This document shows, in pieces, positions 22,689-31,264 of a DNA stretch of 48,528 nucleotides. Origin of the DNA: Candidatus Aenigmatarchaeota archaeon (lineage in GTDB: Archaea; Aenigmatarchaeota; Aenigmatarchaeia; Aenigmatarchaeales; Aenigmatarchaeaceae). Location: the NCBI GenBank assembly GCA_011773475.1, contig WVXN01000001.1:13699-62226 (forward strand), read 5' to 3'. A model generated the notes under the pieces. The model did no database searches. It worked only from the letters and a program-made list of their open reading frames with translations, and was not told where the DNA came from. The position numbers were made by a program, and so were the translations under genes. Position 1 is the first letter of the stretch. Every line of letters starts with the position of its first letter.

Positions 22689-23018
22689 TCAAAAATTTTT
22701 AATAATTTTTCTTGCTTTTTTATATAAATCTAAATCAAACCCATCTAAAACTTGTATTGCCTCGCCTCTACACTCAAAACCATCTATTAAAGGTAAGATT
22801 CTAGTTATTATTCTTACTAGTTGTCCATTTGTAATGTTTTGTTCTTCACCAAAATATACTTCTGTTTTTCCTGTGCCATCATCAATAATAATAGAATTGG
22901 GAGTTGTATCAATTACAGTTCCCATTAATCTAACTCTAACATCAGTTTCAGGCTGAATGTCTACAATGCTTTTTTCTTTAGAAGGTAGTCTTCTTTTTAT
23001 CAGTCTTTCCTGAGCCAT
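22689..23018 (-). CDS. Small OB-fold protein, RPA3-like
   Basis: A 109-residue protein. A disordered basic N terminus (residues 1-15) precedes an OB-fold pattern: VRVRLMGTVIDTTPNSIIID, then DGTGKTEVYF and a strand ending in a helix. The DDGTG turn and the overall length fit single OB-fold proteins that bind ssDNA or partner with RPA (RPA3/RpaP type). It is first in the group OB-fold, MazG-like, PCNA on the minus strand, which supports a replication or repair role. Confidence 0.7.
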   Translation of the reverse strand: MAQERLIKRRLPSKEKSIVDIQPETDVRVRLMGTVIDTTPNSIIIDDGTGKTEVYFGEEQNITNGQLVRIITRILPLIDGFECRGEAIQVLDGFDLDLYKKARKIIKNF

Positions 23019-23125
23019 ACAAGAGTTATAGAAATATAATTATTTATATATGATTGACTCTTGATAAGAAAAACAAGAAATCTAAGAATCAAAGAATTTA
23101 TATGTGACTTTTGATTATTAATAAT

Positions 23126-23938
23126 ATGGTTTTAGAATCGATTTTTCCTGTTAAAAAAATAATAAAAAACCCGTTTGACATGTTTATATTAGCTGCTATA
23201 ATTTCTTTTGCATCAATGTATATAGCAAACATGATATTTCCTGGAGAGGCAACAGGAAAAATAATAACTTTATTCATTACAGTTGCCCTAACACCAGCAA
23301 TATATGGTGTTTTTAAAGAAGAGGAGGAGGTAGAGAGAGAAGAGGCTGAACATAAAATACATAAAGATTTTTTTGACAGACATGATGAGGCAATGAAAAT
23401 TTTCACATTATTATTTTTAGGAGTTTTTGCAGCCATATTTTTGACAGCAATATTGTCTTCTGAAAAAGAAGTTCATTTATTGTTCGAAGATCAGATAACA
23501 GAAATAGAAAGAATTACCTCTATTTCTTCAGGAAAGACTTTAGGAGGAGCACTATCTCCTGAAGTATTAGAAATGATATTGTGGAACAATCTGAGGGTTA
23601 TGGGCTTGTCATTTGTTTTATCGTTTTTATTTGGATCTGGTGCTATTATTATTTTAGCTTGGAACGCTTCTATTTTAGCAATATATTTAGCTTCTTTTAT
23701 TAGAAAAGGTTTAATAGAAGAATTCATGGTTAGAACAATAAGCATAATTCCTCATGCACCAATTGAAATTTTTGGTTATTTCTTAGCAGGAATAGCTGGT
23801 GGTGTTTTATCTGTAGGACTAATAAGAGAGAGGTTCTGGAGCAAAGAATTTCTATTAGTTTTCAGAGATTCATTATTATTGTTATTTTTGGCTGTTTTCT
23901 CTATTTATATAGGAGCATTTATTGAAGTATTTCTTTAA
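23126..23938 (+). CDS. SpoIIM/DUF95-family membrane protein
   Basis: A 270-residue protein with about five or six hydrophobic helices. ATG 23126 is preferred to TTG 23111. A charged loop lies at about residues 65-85. The C-terminal part contains SIIPHAPIEIFGYFLAGIAG, the IPHxxxEI signature of the stage II sporulation protein M family, which is widespread in archaea without sporulation. Its role is unknown, possibly membrane organisation or transport. It stands alone upstream of tRNA-Pro. Confidence 0.78.
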   Translation: MVLESIFPVKKIIKNPFDMFILAAIISFASMYIANMIFPGEATGKIITLFITVALTPAIYGVFKEEEEVEREEAEHKIHKDFFDRHDEAMKIFTLLFLGVFAAIFLTAILSSEKEVHLLFEDQITEIERITSISSGKTLGGALSPEVLEMILWNNLRVMGLSFVLSFLFGSGAIIILAWNASILAIYLASFIRKGLIEEFMVRTISIIPHAPIEIFGYFLAGIAGGVLSVGLIRERFWSKEFLLVFRDSLLLLFLAVFSIYIGAFIEVFL

Positions 23939-23962
23939 AACTTAAAATAAATATTATTCTTA

Positions 23963-24037
23963 GGGCCTGTAGTATAGCTTGGTTTAGTATTCCAGCTTCG
24001 GGAGTTGGCGACCCAGGTTCAAATCCTGGCGGGCCCA
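23963..24037 (+). tRNA. tRNA-Pro (anticodon CGG)
   Basis: The acceptor stem is GGGCCTG/CGGGCCC (one T-G-type pair), discriminator A. The anticodon arm CCAGC-TTCGGGA-GTTGG gives CGG. The T arm is CCAGG-TTCAAAT-CCTGG. CCA is not encoded. AT-rich DNA with TTTAAAA lies about 25 bases upstream. Confidence 0.95.
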
Positions 24038-24073
24038 TTTAACTTTAAATATTTTAGATGGGAATAAGATTAC

Positions 24074-24766
24074 ATGAAAGTGAAACTTCTTCGCTATACT
24101 CCTAATCCAGAAATAACATGCGCTTTAGCAGCCCAAACGTCTTATAGCACAAAATATTATGATGAAAGAAAAGAAAAAATGACTTTAGAAAAAGCTAGAA
24201 AAACTCTAAGAAAAGTAATTGGATATGGTCATGTATCTGTAATAGAGCATGCTTCCTTTACATTTGCTCTAGAAGATGTGAGCCGTGTTTTAGAGATTCA
24301 ATTGGTTAGACACAGATTAGCTTCTTACACAATAAAATCAGGAAGATATAATAAAGCCCATTGTGATATTGTAATACCTCCTAAAATTGCTAAAAATGAA
24401 AAAGCACTTAAAAAACTCAATGAATTTGTTGAACAGAACACGAAAATAATTCAGGATCTTTTAGATATGGGTATACCATTTGAAGATGTTAGAATGCTTT
24501 CTCCTCAGGGAATCAAGACAAATATTATTGTAACAATGAATGCTAGAGAACTATTACATTTTTTCAATTTAAGGTGCTGTGCTAGGGCTCAATGGGAATT
24601 AAGAGTAGTTGCTGACGAAATGCTTAAACAAGTTAAAAGAGTTGCTCCTGTGATATTTGAAAAAGCAGGCCCTTCCTGTATAGCTTTAGGATATTGTCCG
24701 GAAGGTGAATTAAAACCAGAAACCTGTAATCTAATTGAAATAAAGATGAAATTCTCATCAATGTGA
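24074..24766 (+). CDS. thyX: Flavin-dependent thymidylate synthase
   Basis: A 230-residue protein with the ThyX signature RHRLASYTIKSGRY from Arg79 (RHRxxSxxxxSxRY). The conserved HVSVIEHASFTF segment lies before it and the LRCCARAQWELR segment near residue 180. It methylates dUMP with methylene-tetrahydrofolate, FAD and NADPH. Downstream on the same strand are a 51-residue membrane peptide, SHMT (which makes the folate cofactor) and thymidylate kinase (which uses the product), so the group forms a dTMP pathway unit. Confidence 0.95.
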   Translation: MKVKLLRYTPNPEITCALAAQTSYSTKYYDERKEKMTLEKARKTLRKVIGYGHVSVIEHASFTFALEDVSRVLEIQLVRHRLASYTIKSGRYNKAHCDIVIPPKIAKNEKALKKLNEFVEQNTKIIQDLLDMGIPFEDVRMLSPQGIKTNIIVTMNARELLHFFNLRCCARAQWELRVVADEMLKQVKRVAPVIFEKAGPSCIALGYCPEGELKPETCNLIEIKMKFSSM

Positions 24767-24770
24767 TTTA

Positions 24771-24926
24771 ATGGGTATAAAAGGTCTAATAAGAGATAGT
24801 ATTATGACTTATGTAGGAATTCAACTACTTGTAGGAGGATCAGATAATTTCTCATTAGCAATGATATTAATAATTACAGCCATAATATTTACAATAATAG
24901 GTTTTTTGAGAATGAGGTACGGTTAA
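24771..24926 (+). CDS. 51-residue membrane peptide between thyX and glyA
   Basis: The ORF starts at ATG 24771 with GTGAT just upstream and ends with TAA at 24924-24926, directly abutting the SHMT ATG at 24927. It has a basic N terminus and one transmembrane helix (about residues 28-45, FSLAMILIITAIIFTIIGFL). No family is recognised. The good ribosome site, single strong helix and exact abutment suggest it is translated. Confidence 0.5.
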   Translation: MGIKGLIRDSIMTYVGIQLLVGGSDNFSLAMILIITAIIFTIIGFLRMRYG

Positions 24927-26174
24927 ATGTTAGATGAAGTAATTAAAATCGTTGAAAATCACCATAAGTGGAGAAGGAAAGAATGTATAAATCTAATTGC
25001 TTCAGAGAGTGTTATGTCTCCTTTAGCAGAAAAATTATTTGTTTCTGATTTTGAAGGAAGATATAATGAACATACATCAGGAAATTGTCATTATAAAGGA
25101 ACCAAACATTCTTATGAAATAGAAGACCTTTGTAATAATATTTTTAGAAAAAAATTTAACACAAGATTTGCTGATACAAGACCTCTTTCTGGAGGAATAG
25201 CAAATCTGACTGTTTATGCAGCATTCACAAAACCAGGAGACATTTTAGTTAGTCCTGGAATACCAAATGGAGCTCATATAAGTCATACTAGATGGGGATT
25301 GGCAGGAGTAAGGGGATTGAAGAATGTTGATATGTTTTTTGACAAAGAAAAAATGAATATTGATGTAGAAAAAACAATTGAAATTATTAAAAGGGTTAAT
25401 CCAAAAATAGTCATGTTTGGAGCTTCAATGTTTCTGTTTCCACATCCAATAAGAGAAATAAGAGAATCGATAGATGAAAACATAAAAATTATTTATGATT
25501 CTGCCCATGTTTTCGGCCTTGTTTATAATGAAAAATTTCAAAAACCCTTTAAAGAAGGTGCAGACATAATAACTTCCTCAACTCACAAAACATTTCAGGG
25601 ACCTCAGGGCGGAATTGTAATAGGAAATAATAATCTGGATGAAAAAGACTGGGAAAAAATAGAAACTGCTTTATTTCCTAAAGTTATGTCAAATACACAT
25701 ATTCACAGATTTCCTGCTCTGTCTGTTACTGCTTTGGAAATGAACGAATTTGGAGAAGAATATTCAAAACAAGTTATGAGAAATGCAAAAGCTTTAGCTA
25801 GAGCGTTAACAGATCAAGGTTTCGAGGTTTTATGTCCTGATTTAGGCTTTACAGAATCCCATCAAGTTATAGTAAATGTGAAGGAATTTGGTGGAGGAAA
25901 AATTGTTGCTAACACTCTTGAGAACTGTAACATAATTTGCAATAAAATGGCATTACCTACAGACTCTCCCCATGATGCATTAAAGAATCCTTCAGGAATA
26001 AGATTGGGGGTTCAGGAAATGACAAGATTCGGAATGAAAGAAAATGAAATGAAATTAATTTCATCCTTTTTCAGAGATGTATTAATTGATGAAAAGGATG
26101 TTGAAAAAATCAAGGAAGAAGTTACTGGTTTAAGAAAACAATTCCCGCAAATAAAGTTTTGTTTTAAGGTCTGA
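24927..26174 (+). CDS. glyA: Serine hydroxymethyltransferase
   Basis: A 415-residue PLP enzyme. PLP Lys221 is in SSTHKTFQGPQGG. Other motifs are LIASESVMSP at the N terminus, YDSAHVFGL with the PLP-nitrogen Asp, and a C-terminal region typical of archaeal SHMTs. It converts serine and tetrahydrofolate (or a modified pterin) to glycine and the methylene derivative, feeding ThyX. The gene order ThyX, peptide, SHMT, thymidylate kinase supports this role. The kinase start follows after two bases. Confidence 0.93.
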   Translation: MLDEVIKIVENHHKWRRKECINLIASESVMSPLAEKLFVSDFEGRYNEHTSGNCHYKGTKHSYEIEDLCNNIFRKKFNTRFADTRPLSGGIANLTVYAAFTKPGDILVSPGIPNGAHISHTRWGLAGVRGLKNVDMFFDKEKMNIDVEKTIEIIKRVNPKIVMFGASMFLFPHPIREIRESIDENIKIIYDSAHVFGLVYNEKFQKPFKEGADIITSSTHKTFQGPQGGIVIGNNNLDEKDWEKIETALFPKVMSNTHIHRFPALSVTALEMNEFGEEYSKQVMRNAKALARALTDQGFEVLCPDLGFTESHQVIVNVKEFGGGKIVANTLENCNIICNKMALPTDSPHDALKNPSGIRLGVQEMTRFGMKENEMKLISSFFRDVLIDEKDVEKIKEEVTGLRKQFPQIKFCFKV

Positions 26175-26176
26175 GA

Positions 26177-26857
26177 ATGAAAGGAAAATTCATATTGTTT
26201 GAAGGTATTGATTCCTCTGGTAAAAAAACTCAAGCCAATCTTCTTGCTGAAAGATTAAGAAAAATTGGCAAGAAAGTTGAAATAATTCGTTTTCCTACTT
26301 ATAAAAAAACTCCCTTAGGTATACTTGTAGCCAAATATCTGAAAGGAGATTTTGGTTCAAAAGAGGAAATAACACCTGAAATAGGCTCTTTATTTTATTC
26401 TTTAGATAGGCATCAATTTCAAAAAGAAATTAAAGAAAAATTAGAAGCTGGAATAAATGTTATAGCTGACAGATACACTGCTTCTAACATATTTCAGGCA
26501 GCCAAACTTGAAGGTGAAAAAAGATTTGAAATATGGGAATGGATAAAAGATATTGACAGAAGATTACCTCAACCAGATGCAACAATAGTATTGAATGTTC
26601 CTACCAAAATCTCAAAAAAATTATCTCTTGAAAAAGAACAAAAAAATGTTCTTATGAGAAAAGGGGAGATAGACATTCATGAAGCAGATGAAAACTATCA
26701 GGAAAAGGTTAGAAGAACATATTTGGACATAGCTGAAAAAGAAAACTGGATAGTAATAAATTGTTGCAAAGAAAAAGAAGAAGAATTTGAATTCATAACA
26801 CCTGAGAAGATTCATGATAAAATCTTTGAAGAATTAAAAGGATTAGATATTTTCTAA
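26177..26857 (+). CDS. tmk: Thymidylate kinase
   Basis: A 226-residue protein. P-loop FEGIDSSGKKTQ covers residues 8-19. The DRY-type motif is in NVIADRYTASN and the LID region carries KEEEEFEF-like Lys/Glu sequence. It phosphorylates dTMP to dTDP with ATP. It is somewhat longer than bacterial Tmk (about 205-213). It ends overlapping the convergent regulator gene by 4 bases. Confidence 0.93.
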   Translation: MKGKFILFEGIDSSGKKTQANLLAERLRKIGKKVEIIRFPTYKKTPLGILVAKYLKGDFGSKEEITPEIGSLFYSLDRHQFQKEIKEKLEAGINVIADRYTASNIFQAAKLEGEKRFEIWEWIKDIDRRLPQPDATIVLNVPTKISKKLSLEKEQKNVLMRKGEIDIHEADENYQEKVRRTYLDIAEKENWIVINCCKEKEEEFEFITPEKIHDKIFEELKGLDIF

Positions 26858-27690
26858 ATAACATCGACATCTTTTTCTGTTATAATAGTTTGCTCATATA
26901 TGATCTTAACATTATAGTGACCTTCATTGAGATCTAAATAACCATCAAAAGGAATTGAACCAACGCATGCAATACATATCCCACCCATACTTTTCGAGGT
27001 TATTTCTATTGTTATTTTAGAATCATTCATAGAATAGGATCCTTCTAATTCATGACAAGGATCCGAGGTTATAACAAAGCCGGAAAATGTTATTTTATTA
27101 TTCTCTCCAATTATTTCTGTTGTTCCTTTTTTTTCTTCAGAATAATTTCCAGAATAACAAGTTCCTGTTCCACTGTTGAATGTGAAATTCGTAACATTAG
27201 TTATATTAACTCCTCCTACTCCAGTTGTAGCTGCCCTTTGTTCAGTTGGTGGAGTAGGTGTTGTTGTTTCTTCAGGCATTTTTGTTTCTTCAATTGGTTG
27301 AGTTATTTCTCCTTCTGGAGGAACACTAATTGAAGGCATTGCTCCGACTGTTGCATAAGGTGTATAATTTACATAGTAGAGCATAAATCCAGCAAAAGCA
27401 ACTACGGCAACCAAGCTTAAAACAATAATGAATTGAGCAGGAACTTTAGGTTTTACCAAAGCTGAACCTTTTTTAGTTAAACCATAATAAATCCATTTAT
27501 GTCCTGTCTCCTCTCTTCTAACTAGATTAGCCTCTTCTAACCTATTCAAATGTTCAACAACAGTTGAAGCAGCCAAATTTAACTCTTTAGACAATTCAGA
27601 GGGGGTTTTCCTTCTTTTGCCTAGACTTTTCAATATATCCAATCTTGTGTCTGCTGCTAATGCTTTAAGGGTTTTTCTATCTATCTCCAT
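26854..27690 (-). CDS. Membrane-tethered winged-helix regulator with large exported domain
   Basis: A 278-residue protein. Residues 6-80 form an ArsR-like winged helix (KALAADTRLDILKSLGKR, then TPSELSKELNLAASTVVEHL and the WIYYGLT wing). A transmembrane helix follows at about 87-108. A Pro/Thr/Glu linker (about 115-155) leads to an exported beta-rich domain of 120 residues with four cysteines in a C-x(18-20)-C type layout. It shares the DNA-binding/TM design of 8243-8746 but has a folded sensor instead of an acidic tail. The palindrome at 27694-27710, just before the ATG, suggests self-repression. Confidence 0.78.
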   Translation of the reverse strand: MEIDRKTLKALAADTRLDILKSLGKRRKTPSELSKELNLAASTVVEHLNRLEEANLVRREETGHKWIYYGLTKKGSALVKPKVPAQFIIVLSLVAVVAFAGFMLYYVNYTPYATVGAMPSISVPPEGEITQPIEETKMPEETTTPTPPTEQRAATTGVGGVNITNVTNFTFNSGTGTCYSGNYSEEKKGTTEIIGENNKITFSGFVITSDPCHELEGSYSMNDSKITIEITSKSMGGICIACVGSIPFDGYLDLNEGHYNVKIIYEQTIITEKDVDVI

Positions 27691-27693
27691 AGT

Positions 27694-27710
27694 TTAGAAT
27701 TAAATTCTAA
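27694..27710. promoter_or_regulatory. Palindromic operator candidate before the tethered regulator
   Basis: TTAGAAT-TAA-ATTCTAA is a perfect 7-bp inverted repeat. It lies 4 bases upstream of the ATG (minus strand) and just downstream of a TATA-like TTATAAAG (27713-27720), so binding would block initiation. TTAGAAT half-sites also occur before 6245. Confidence 0.6.
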
Positions 27711-27727
27711 TACTTTATAAGCTTTCA

Positions 27728-28255
27728 TTATTGTTCGGTCTCAACCGAATCATCTTCTTTATTAAGGTCTTCAAAAAATTTCTTTGCATCTTCTGGATTT
27801 TCTAAACCAAAATAATTGGCAAATTCTTTGGTTGCAATCAAAGCTTTTGTCCTAGAGTGCTTCATGGTTTTTATTAAACCTCTTTCTTCCAATCTTTTCA
27901 CATACTCATAAGTCCTGTTGCCAATAACTTTAACAATTTCAGCTTGAGTAATTGGTTGTTTGTATGCAACCAGAGCTAAAACTCTTAATAAACCTCTTCC
28001 CAAGTCTCTGTAAGGAGTTAATCTTCTAACAGAAGAAGCAAACTCTGGCTTAACTCTTATTTGATAACCTTTAGAGGTTTCTATAACATGAACACCGTGC
28101 TCTGGTTTTTCAAATTCTCTCTTGAATTCTTCTATTAATTCTTTTATTTTCTCAGGTTCAGTTTTAAACATTTTTGATAATCTTTCTATTGATACAGGCT
28201 TATTAGCCATAAATAAAGCAGCTTCTACTGATGATTTTAGTCTTTCTCCTCTCAT
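27728..28255 (-). CDS. scpB: Segregation and condensation protein B
   Basis: A 175-residue protein with two winged-helix domains: SSVEAALFMANKPVSIERLS with the conserved family start, RLTPYRDLGRGLLRVLALVA in the middle and YKQPITQAEIVKVIGN then YEYVKRLEERGLI. ScpB dimerises on ScpA and completes the SMC ring. It follows ScpA by 16 bases on the same strand, and SMC lies 3.5 kb away. Confidence 0.9.
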   Translation of the reverse strand: MRGERLKSSVEAALFMANKPVSIERLSKMFKTEPEKIKELIEEFKREFEKPEHGVHVIETSKGYQIRVKPEFASSVRRLTPYRDLGRGLLRVLALVAYKQPITQAEIVKVIGNRTYEYVKRLEERGLIKTMKHSRTKALIATKEFANYFGLENPEDAKKFFEDLNKEDDSVETEQ

Positions 28256-28271
28256 TTAATCACATAATATA

Positions 28272-28958
28272 TTATTCTCTCAACTTAACTAATATTTCTT
28301 TAAACAATTCTTCTTGATGTAAATGTATTTTCCCATCATGGGACAAATGCAACAAAGGTATCAAAGCCTCTACAATTTCTTTTCGACCCCATCTTTTCAC
28401 AAGTCTAGAAAATTCTATATTATTTATATCCATTAGTGCTTCATTGATTTGTGATAGTAGTTTGTCTATTCTCCGTGTTATGTCTTCCTCTGGAAGGGGG
28501 ACTGCAATTTCAACAGCTCTCTTTACCCTTCTTCTCCTTTCAACCCTTCTATCTTGTACTTGATAAGCCTTTCTTAGAGCATTTATGAGTTCATTTAAAG
28601 TGACGTTCCTTAATGGAATTCTTTTAAGAGGAGGCTGTAATGGTGGAACAGAAGCTAAGATCCTTAACATTTCATCAGGTTCTTTTTCTGATTCAGGAAT
28701 AAATATCTTTTGTTTTTTCTCTATTAGAACATCAGATTTCATTCTCAAAAGAATTGCAGATATTAAAATGAACCTTGCTGGTATTTTCAAGTCTAATTTT
28801 TCTATTTTCTTAACGTATATTAAAAAAGTGTTTGCAAGTCTAATAATATCTATAGACCAAGGATCCATTTGTTCTTCTGCAACTATTTTTACAATTACAT
28901 CTTCCCAGCTTGGCTCAGAAACCATTAAGTCAATTAGTTGTTGATCTGATAACATCAA
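28272..28958 (-). CDS. scpA: Segregation and condensation protein A (kleisin)
   Basis: A 228-residue kleisin. The N terminus has the WEDVIVKIVAEEQMDPWSID motif with the DP-W-IDI signature for SMC-neck binding, followed by FLIYVKKIEKLDLKIPARFI and a basic, helical middle. The C-terminal winged helix is at about 180-228 (REKLHLHQEELFKEI-like end, from EALIPLLHLSHDG). It bridges the SMC heads. It overlaps the CYTH gene by 4 bases (ATGA), so translation is coupled. Confidence 0.9.
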   Translation of the reverse strand: MMLSDQQLIDLMVSEPSWEDVIVKIVAEEQMDPWSIDIIRLANTFLIYVKKIEKLDLKIPARFILISAILLRMKSDVLIEKKQKIFIPESEKEPDEMLRILASVPPLQPPLKRIPLRNVTLNELINALRKAYQVQDRRVERRRRVKRAVEIAVPLPEEDITRRIDKLLSQINEALMDINNIEFSRLVKRWGRKEIVEALIPLLHLSHDGKIHLHQEELFKEILVKLRE

Positions 28959-29482
28959 AACACCAATTCTTTAATATTTTTGTTATATTTTTCAATATAA
29001 TAACGATAGGATCTGTTATTCAAATTTTTTATTTCAAGTTTTTTACCAATTTGTCTAATTATATCTTCATTTTCGGCTTCTATTTCGCAAAACCATCCTA
29101 TTTTAGGCAATTCGTCAATAACTATCTCAGCACTATCTAAATAATGGGTTTCTCTATTTTTTTCGTATCTAAATATAATATCAAGGCCTAGAAAATTTAG
29201 AATCTTAACTATTTCAACAAAATCTTTAATTTCGGTTTTGGTTTCTTCTCTAATTTTTGTTTTTCCTTCTTCCTTAGAACCTTTGAATTCTAAAATTATT
29301 TTTTCACCGTTTTTTCTTAATCTTAAATATTTATCTTCTTTTTCAAATCTTTTATCTGGAAAATCAAAGAAAATATCAACTACTCTTTTCTTGCCTAAAA
29401 ATTTAGCTCCTACTTCTTTTAATTTTTTCCTTAATTCTTCAGGATTTTCTAACTCTGCTTTCATTTCAATTTCTTTGGACAT
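28955..29482 (-). CDS. CYTH-domain phosphohydrolase/cyclase (CyaB-like)
   Basis: A 175-residue protein. It starts with the CYTH signature ExExK (Glu4, Glu6, Lys8 in EIEMKAE). Conserved basic and acidic residues of the triphosphate tunnel follow (YLRLRKNG, LEFKGSK, VIDELPKIGWFCEIEAE). CyaB-type archaeal members act as class IV adenylate cyclase or thiamine/other triphosphatase; here the substrate is unknown. It is first of CYTH-ScpA-ScpB, divergent from the lipoprotein gene at 29536. Confidence 0.85.
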   Translation of the reverse strand: MSKEIEMKAELENPEELRKKLKEVGAKFLGKKRVVDIFFDFPDKRFEKEDKYLRLRKNGEKIILEFKGSKEEGKTKIREETKTEIKDFVEIVKILNFLGLDIIFRYEKNRETHYLDSAEIVIDELPKIGWFCEIEAENEDIIRQIGKKLEIKNLNNRSYRYYIEKYNKNIKELVF

Positions 29483-29535
29483 TTTTCTCTAGTAAAGCTT
29501 TAATATCAATATCTTATAAATTTATCTAGAGAGTT

Positions 29536-29904
29536 ATGGTTAAGATTTCACAAAAACTTATCACTGTTTTAATTTTAACAGTTTTAATTAGTGGTTGCAC
29601 TGTACAACAGCAAACTATTGAATTGAAAATAGGTGAGACAAAAAACGTTCAAGTAGTTTCACAACCGACTGTTATTAAATTAGTTAAATTAGATGTTTCG
29701 GACCAGAATGCTGATTTTTCTGTATACGATCCTAGAGCTGAAGAGTCGAGTAAATATAATTTTACAATTGAGAGGGGAGGAACAAAATCCATAATGAATA
29801 CTTACAATGAATATACCGACATCACACTGAACGATATCAAAACTGAAAGTGTAGTAATTACTTTAAAGAAAGGTAAACCAAGTGGTGGAGGCGAACCTGA
29901 TTGA
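29536..29904 (+). CDS. Small lipoprotein
   Basis: A 122-residue protein with signal peptide and lipobox LISGC (Cys21). The mature part is a beta-rich domain (KIGETKNVQVV and similar strands) ending in a Gly-rich stretch (KPSGGGEP). No family is recognised. It precedes the cyclic-2,3-diphosphoglycerate-synthetase-like gene by 10 bases on the same strand. Confidence 0.6.
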   Translation: MVKISQKLITVLILTVLISGCTVQQQTIELKIGETKNVQVVSQPTVIKLVKLDVSDQNADFSVYDPRAEESSKYNFTIERGGTKSIMNTYNEYTDITLNDIKTESVVITLKKGKPSGGGEPD

Positions 29905-29914
29905 GAGAGATATT

Positions 29915-31231
29915 ATGAAAAGAAGAAGAGTCATAATAATGGGAGCTCAAGGTAGAGACTACCATAATTTTAATGTTTTCTTTAGAAAAAACAGAAAATA
30001 TGAGGTTGTGGCTTTCACAGTCGCACAAATTCAAATGAAGAATAGAATTTATCCGAAAATATTAGCAGGAAAATTGTATCCTAAAGGAATTCCAATTTTT
30101 CCTGAAAAATCTTTACTTAATTTAATTGAAAAATATAAAGTGGATGAAGTTGTTTTAGCATACTCAGATCTATCTCACGAAGAAGTCATGCAGAAAGCTT
30201 CTCTTGTTTTATCTTGCGGTGCTGATTTTAAACTAATGGGACCAAAACAAACTATGTTAGAATCGAAAAAACCTGTAATAGCTGTTACTGGTGTTAGAAC
30301 TGGAGCTGGGAAAAGTCCTACATCAAGAAAAATTTGCAGAATATTAAAATCAAGAGGAATCAATTTTGTTGTTGTAAGGCATCCTATGCCTTATGGAAAA
30401 TTGGAGGAAATGATAGTTCAAAGGTTTTCCATTAAAACTGATTTGGAAAAATATAATTCTACAATTGAGGAAAGAGAAGAATACGAGCCTCATTTAGAAG
30501 AAGGCAATATTGTTTACGCTGGTGTTGATTTTGAAAAAATATTAAAGCAAGCTGAAAGAGAAGCTGATTTAATAGTCTGGGACGGAGGAAATAATGATTT
30601 GCCTTTTATTAAACCTGATTTGCATATTGTAGTTGCTGATGCAAGAAGACCTGATCATGAACTATTGTATTATCCTGGGGAAACTAATGTTAGAATGGCT
30701 GATGCTGTAATAGTTAATAAAGTTGGCACTGCCAATCAAATGCATGTCCAAAGAGTTATTGATAATGTTAAATCAATAAACAAAAAAGCTGTTATCATAA
30801 AAGCTGCGATGGATAGATTTGTTGATAGGCCCGAATTAGTAAGAGGAAAAAGAGTTTTGATTGTAGAAGATGGACCTACTCTAACTCACGGTGGTCTGGG
30901 TTTTGGTGCAGCAACAATTGAAGCTAAAAATTTAGGAGCTTTTATAATCAGTCCCAGAAGTAAGGCTGTTGGATCAATAAAAGATATTTTTGTTAAGTAT
31001 CCTCATTTAGGAACAGTTTTACCTGCAATGGGTTATTCTAGAAAGCAAATGGAAGAATTACAAGAAACCATAAACAGTGTGGAATGTGACAGTGTTTTGA
31101 TTGGAACTCCTGTTGATTTGAGAAATCTTCTTAATATCAATAAACCAGCTGCCAGAGTTAGATACGAGATAAGGGAAATTGGAAAACCTGATTTAGATGA
31201 TGTATTAAAAAGATTCTTAAGAAAGATTTAA
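29915..31231 (+). CDS. Cyclic 2,3-diphosphoglycerate synthetase family protein
   Basis: A 438-residue protein from ATG 29915, chosen because the frame before it overlaps the lipoprotein gene. An N-terminal Rossmann-like domain (RRRVIIMGAQGRDYHNFN) precedes a P-loop GVRTGAGKSPTSRK at about residues 125-138. DLIVWDGGNNDLPF and then VVADARRPDHELLYYPGE are typical of the family. Experimentally known members make cyclic 2,3-diphosphoglycerate, a solute of heat-loving methanogens, but most members elsewhere have unproven function. The substrate here is not certain. Confidence 0.85.
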   Translation: MKRRRVIIMGAQGRDYHNFNVFFRKNRKYEVVAFTVAQIQMKNRIYPKILAGKLYPKGIPIFPEKSLLNLIEKYKVDEVVLAYSDLSHEEVMQKASLVLSCGADFKLMGPKQTMLESKKPVIAVTGVRTGAGKSPTSRKICRILKSRGINFVVVRHPMPYGKLEEMIVQRFSIKTDLEKYNSTIEEREEYEPHLEEGNIVYAGVDFEKILKQAEREADLIVWDGGNNDLPFIKPDLHIVVADARRPDHELLYYPGETNVRMADAVIVNKVGTANQMHVQRVIDNVKSINKKAVIIKAAMDRFVDRPELVRGKRVLIVEDGPTLTHGGLGFGAATIEAKNLGAFIISPRSKAVGSIKDIFVKYPHLGTVLPAMGYSRKQMEELQETINSVECDSVLIGTPVDLRNLLNINKPAARVRYEIREIGKPDLDDVLKRFLRKI

Positions 31232-31264
31232 ATAGTTTATTTTTTAATACTGTTTAGTGATAAC

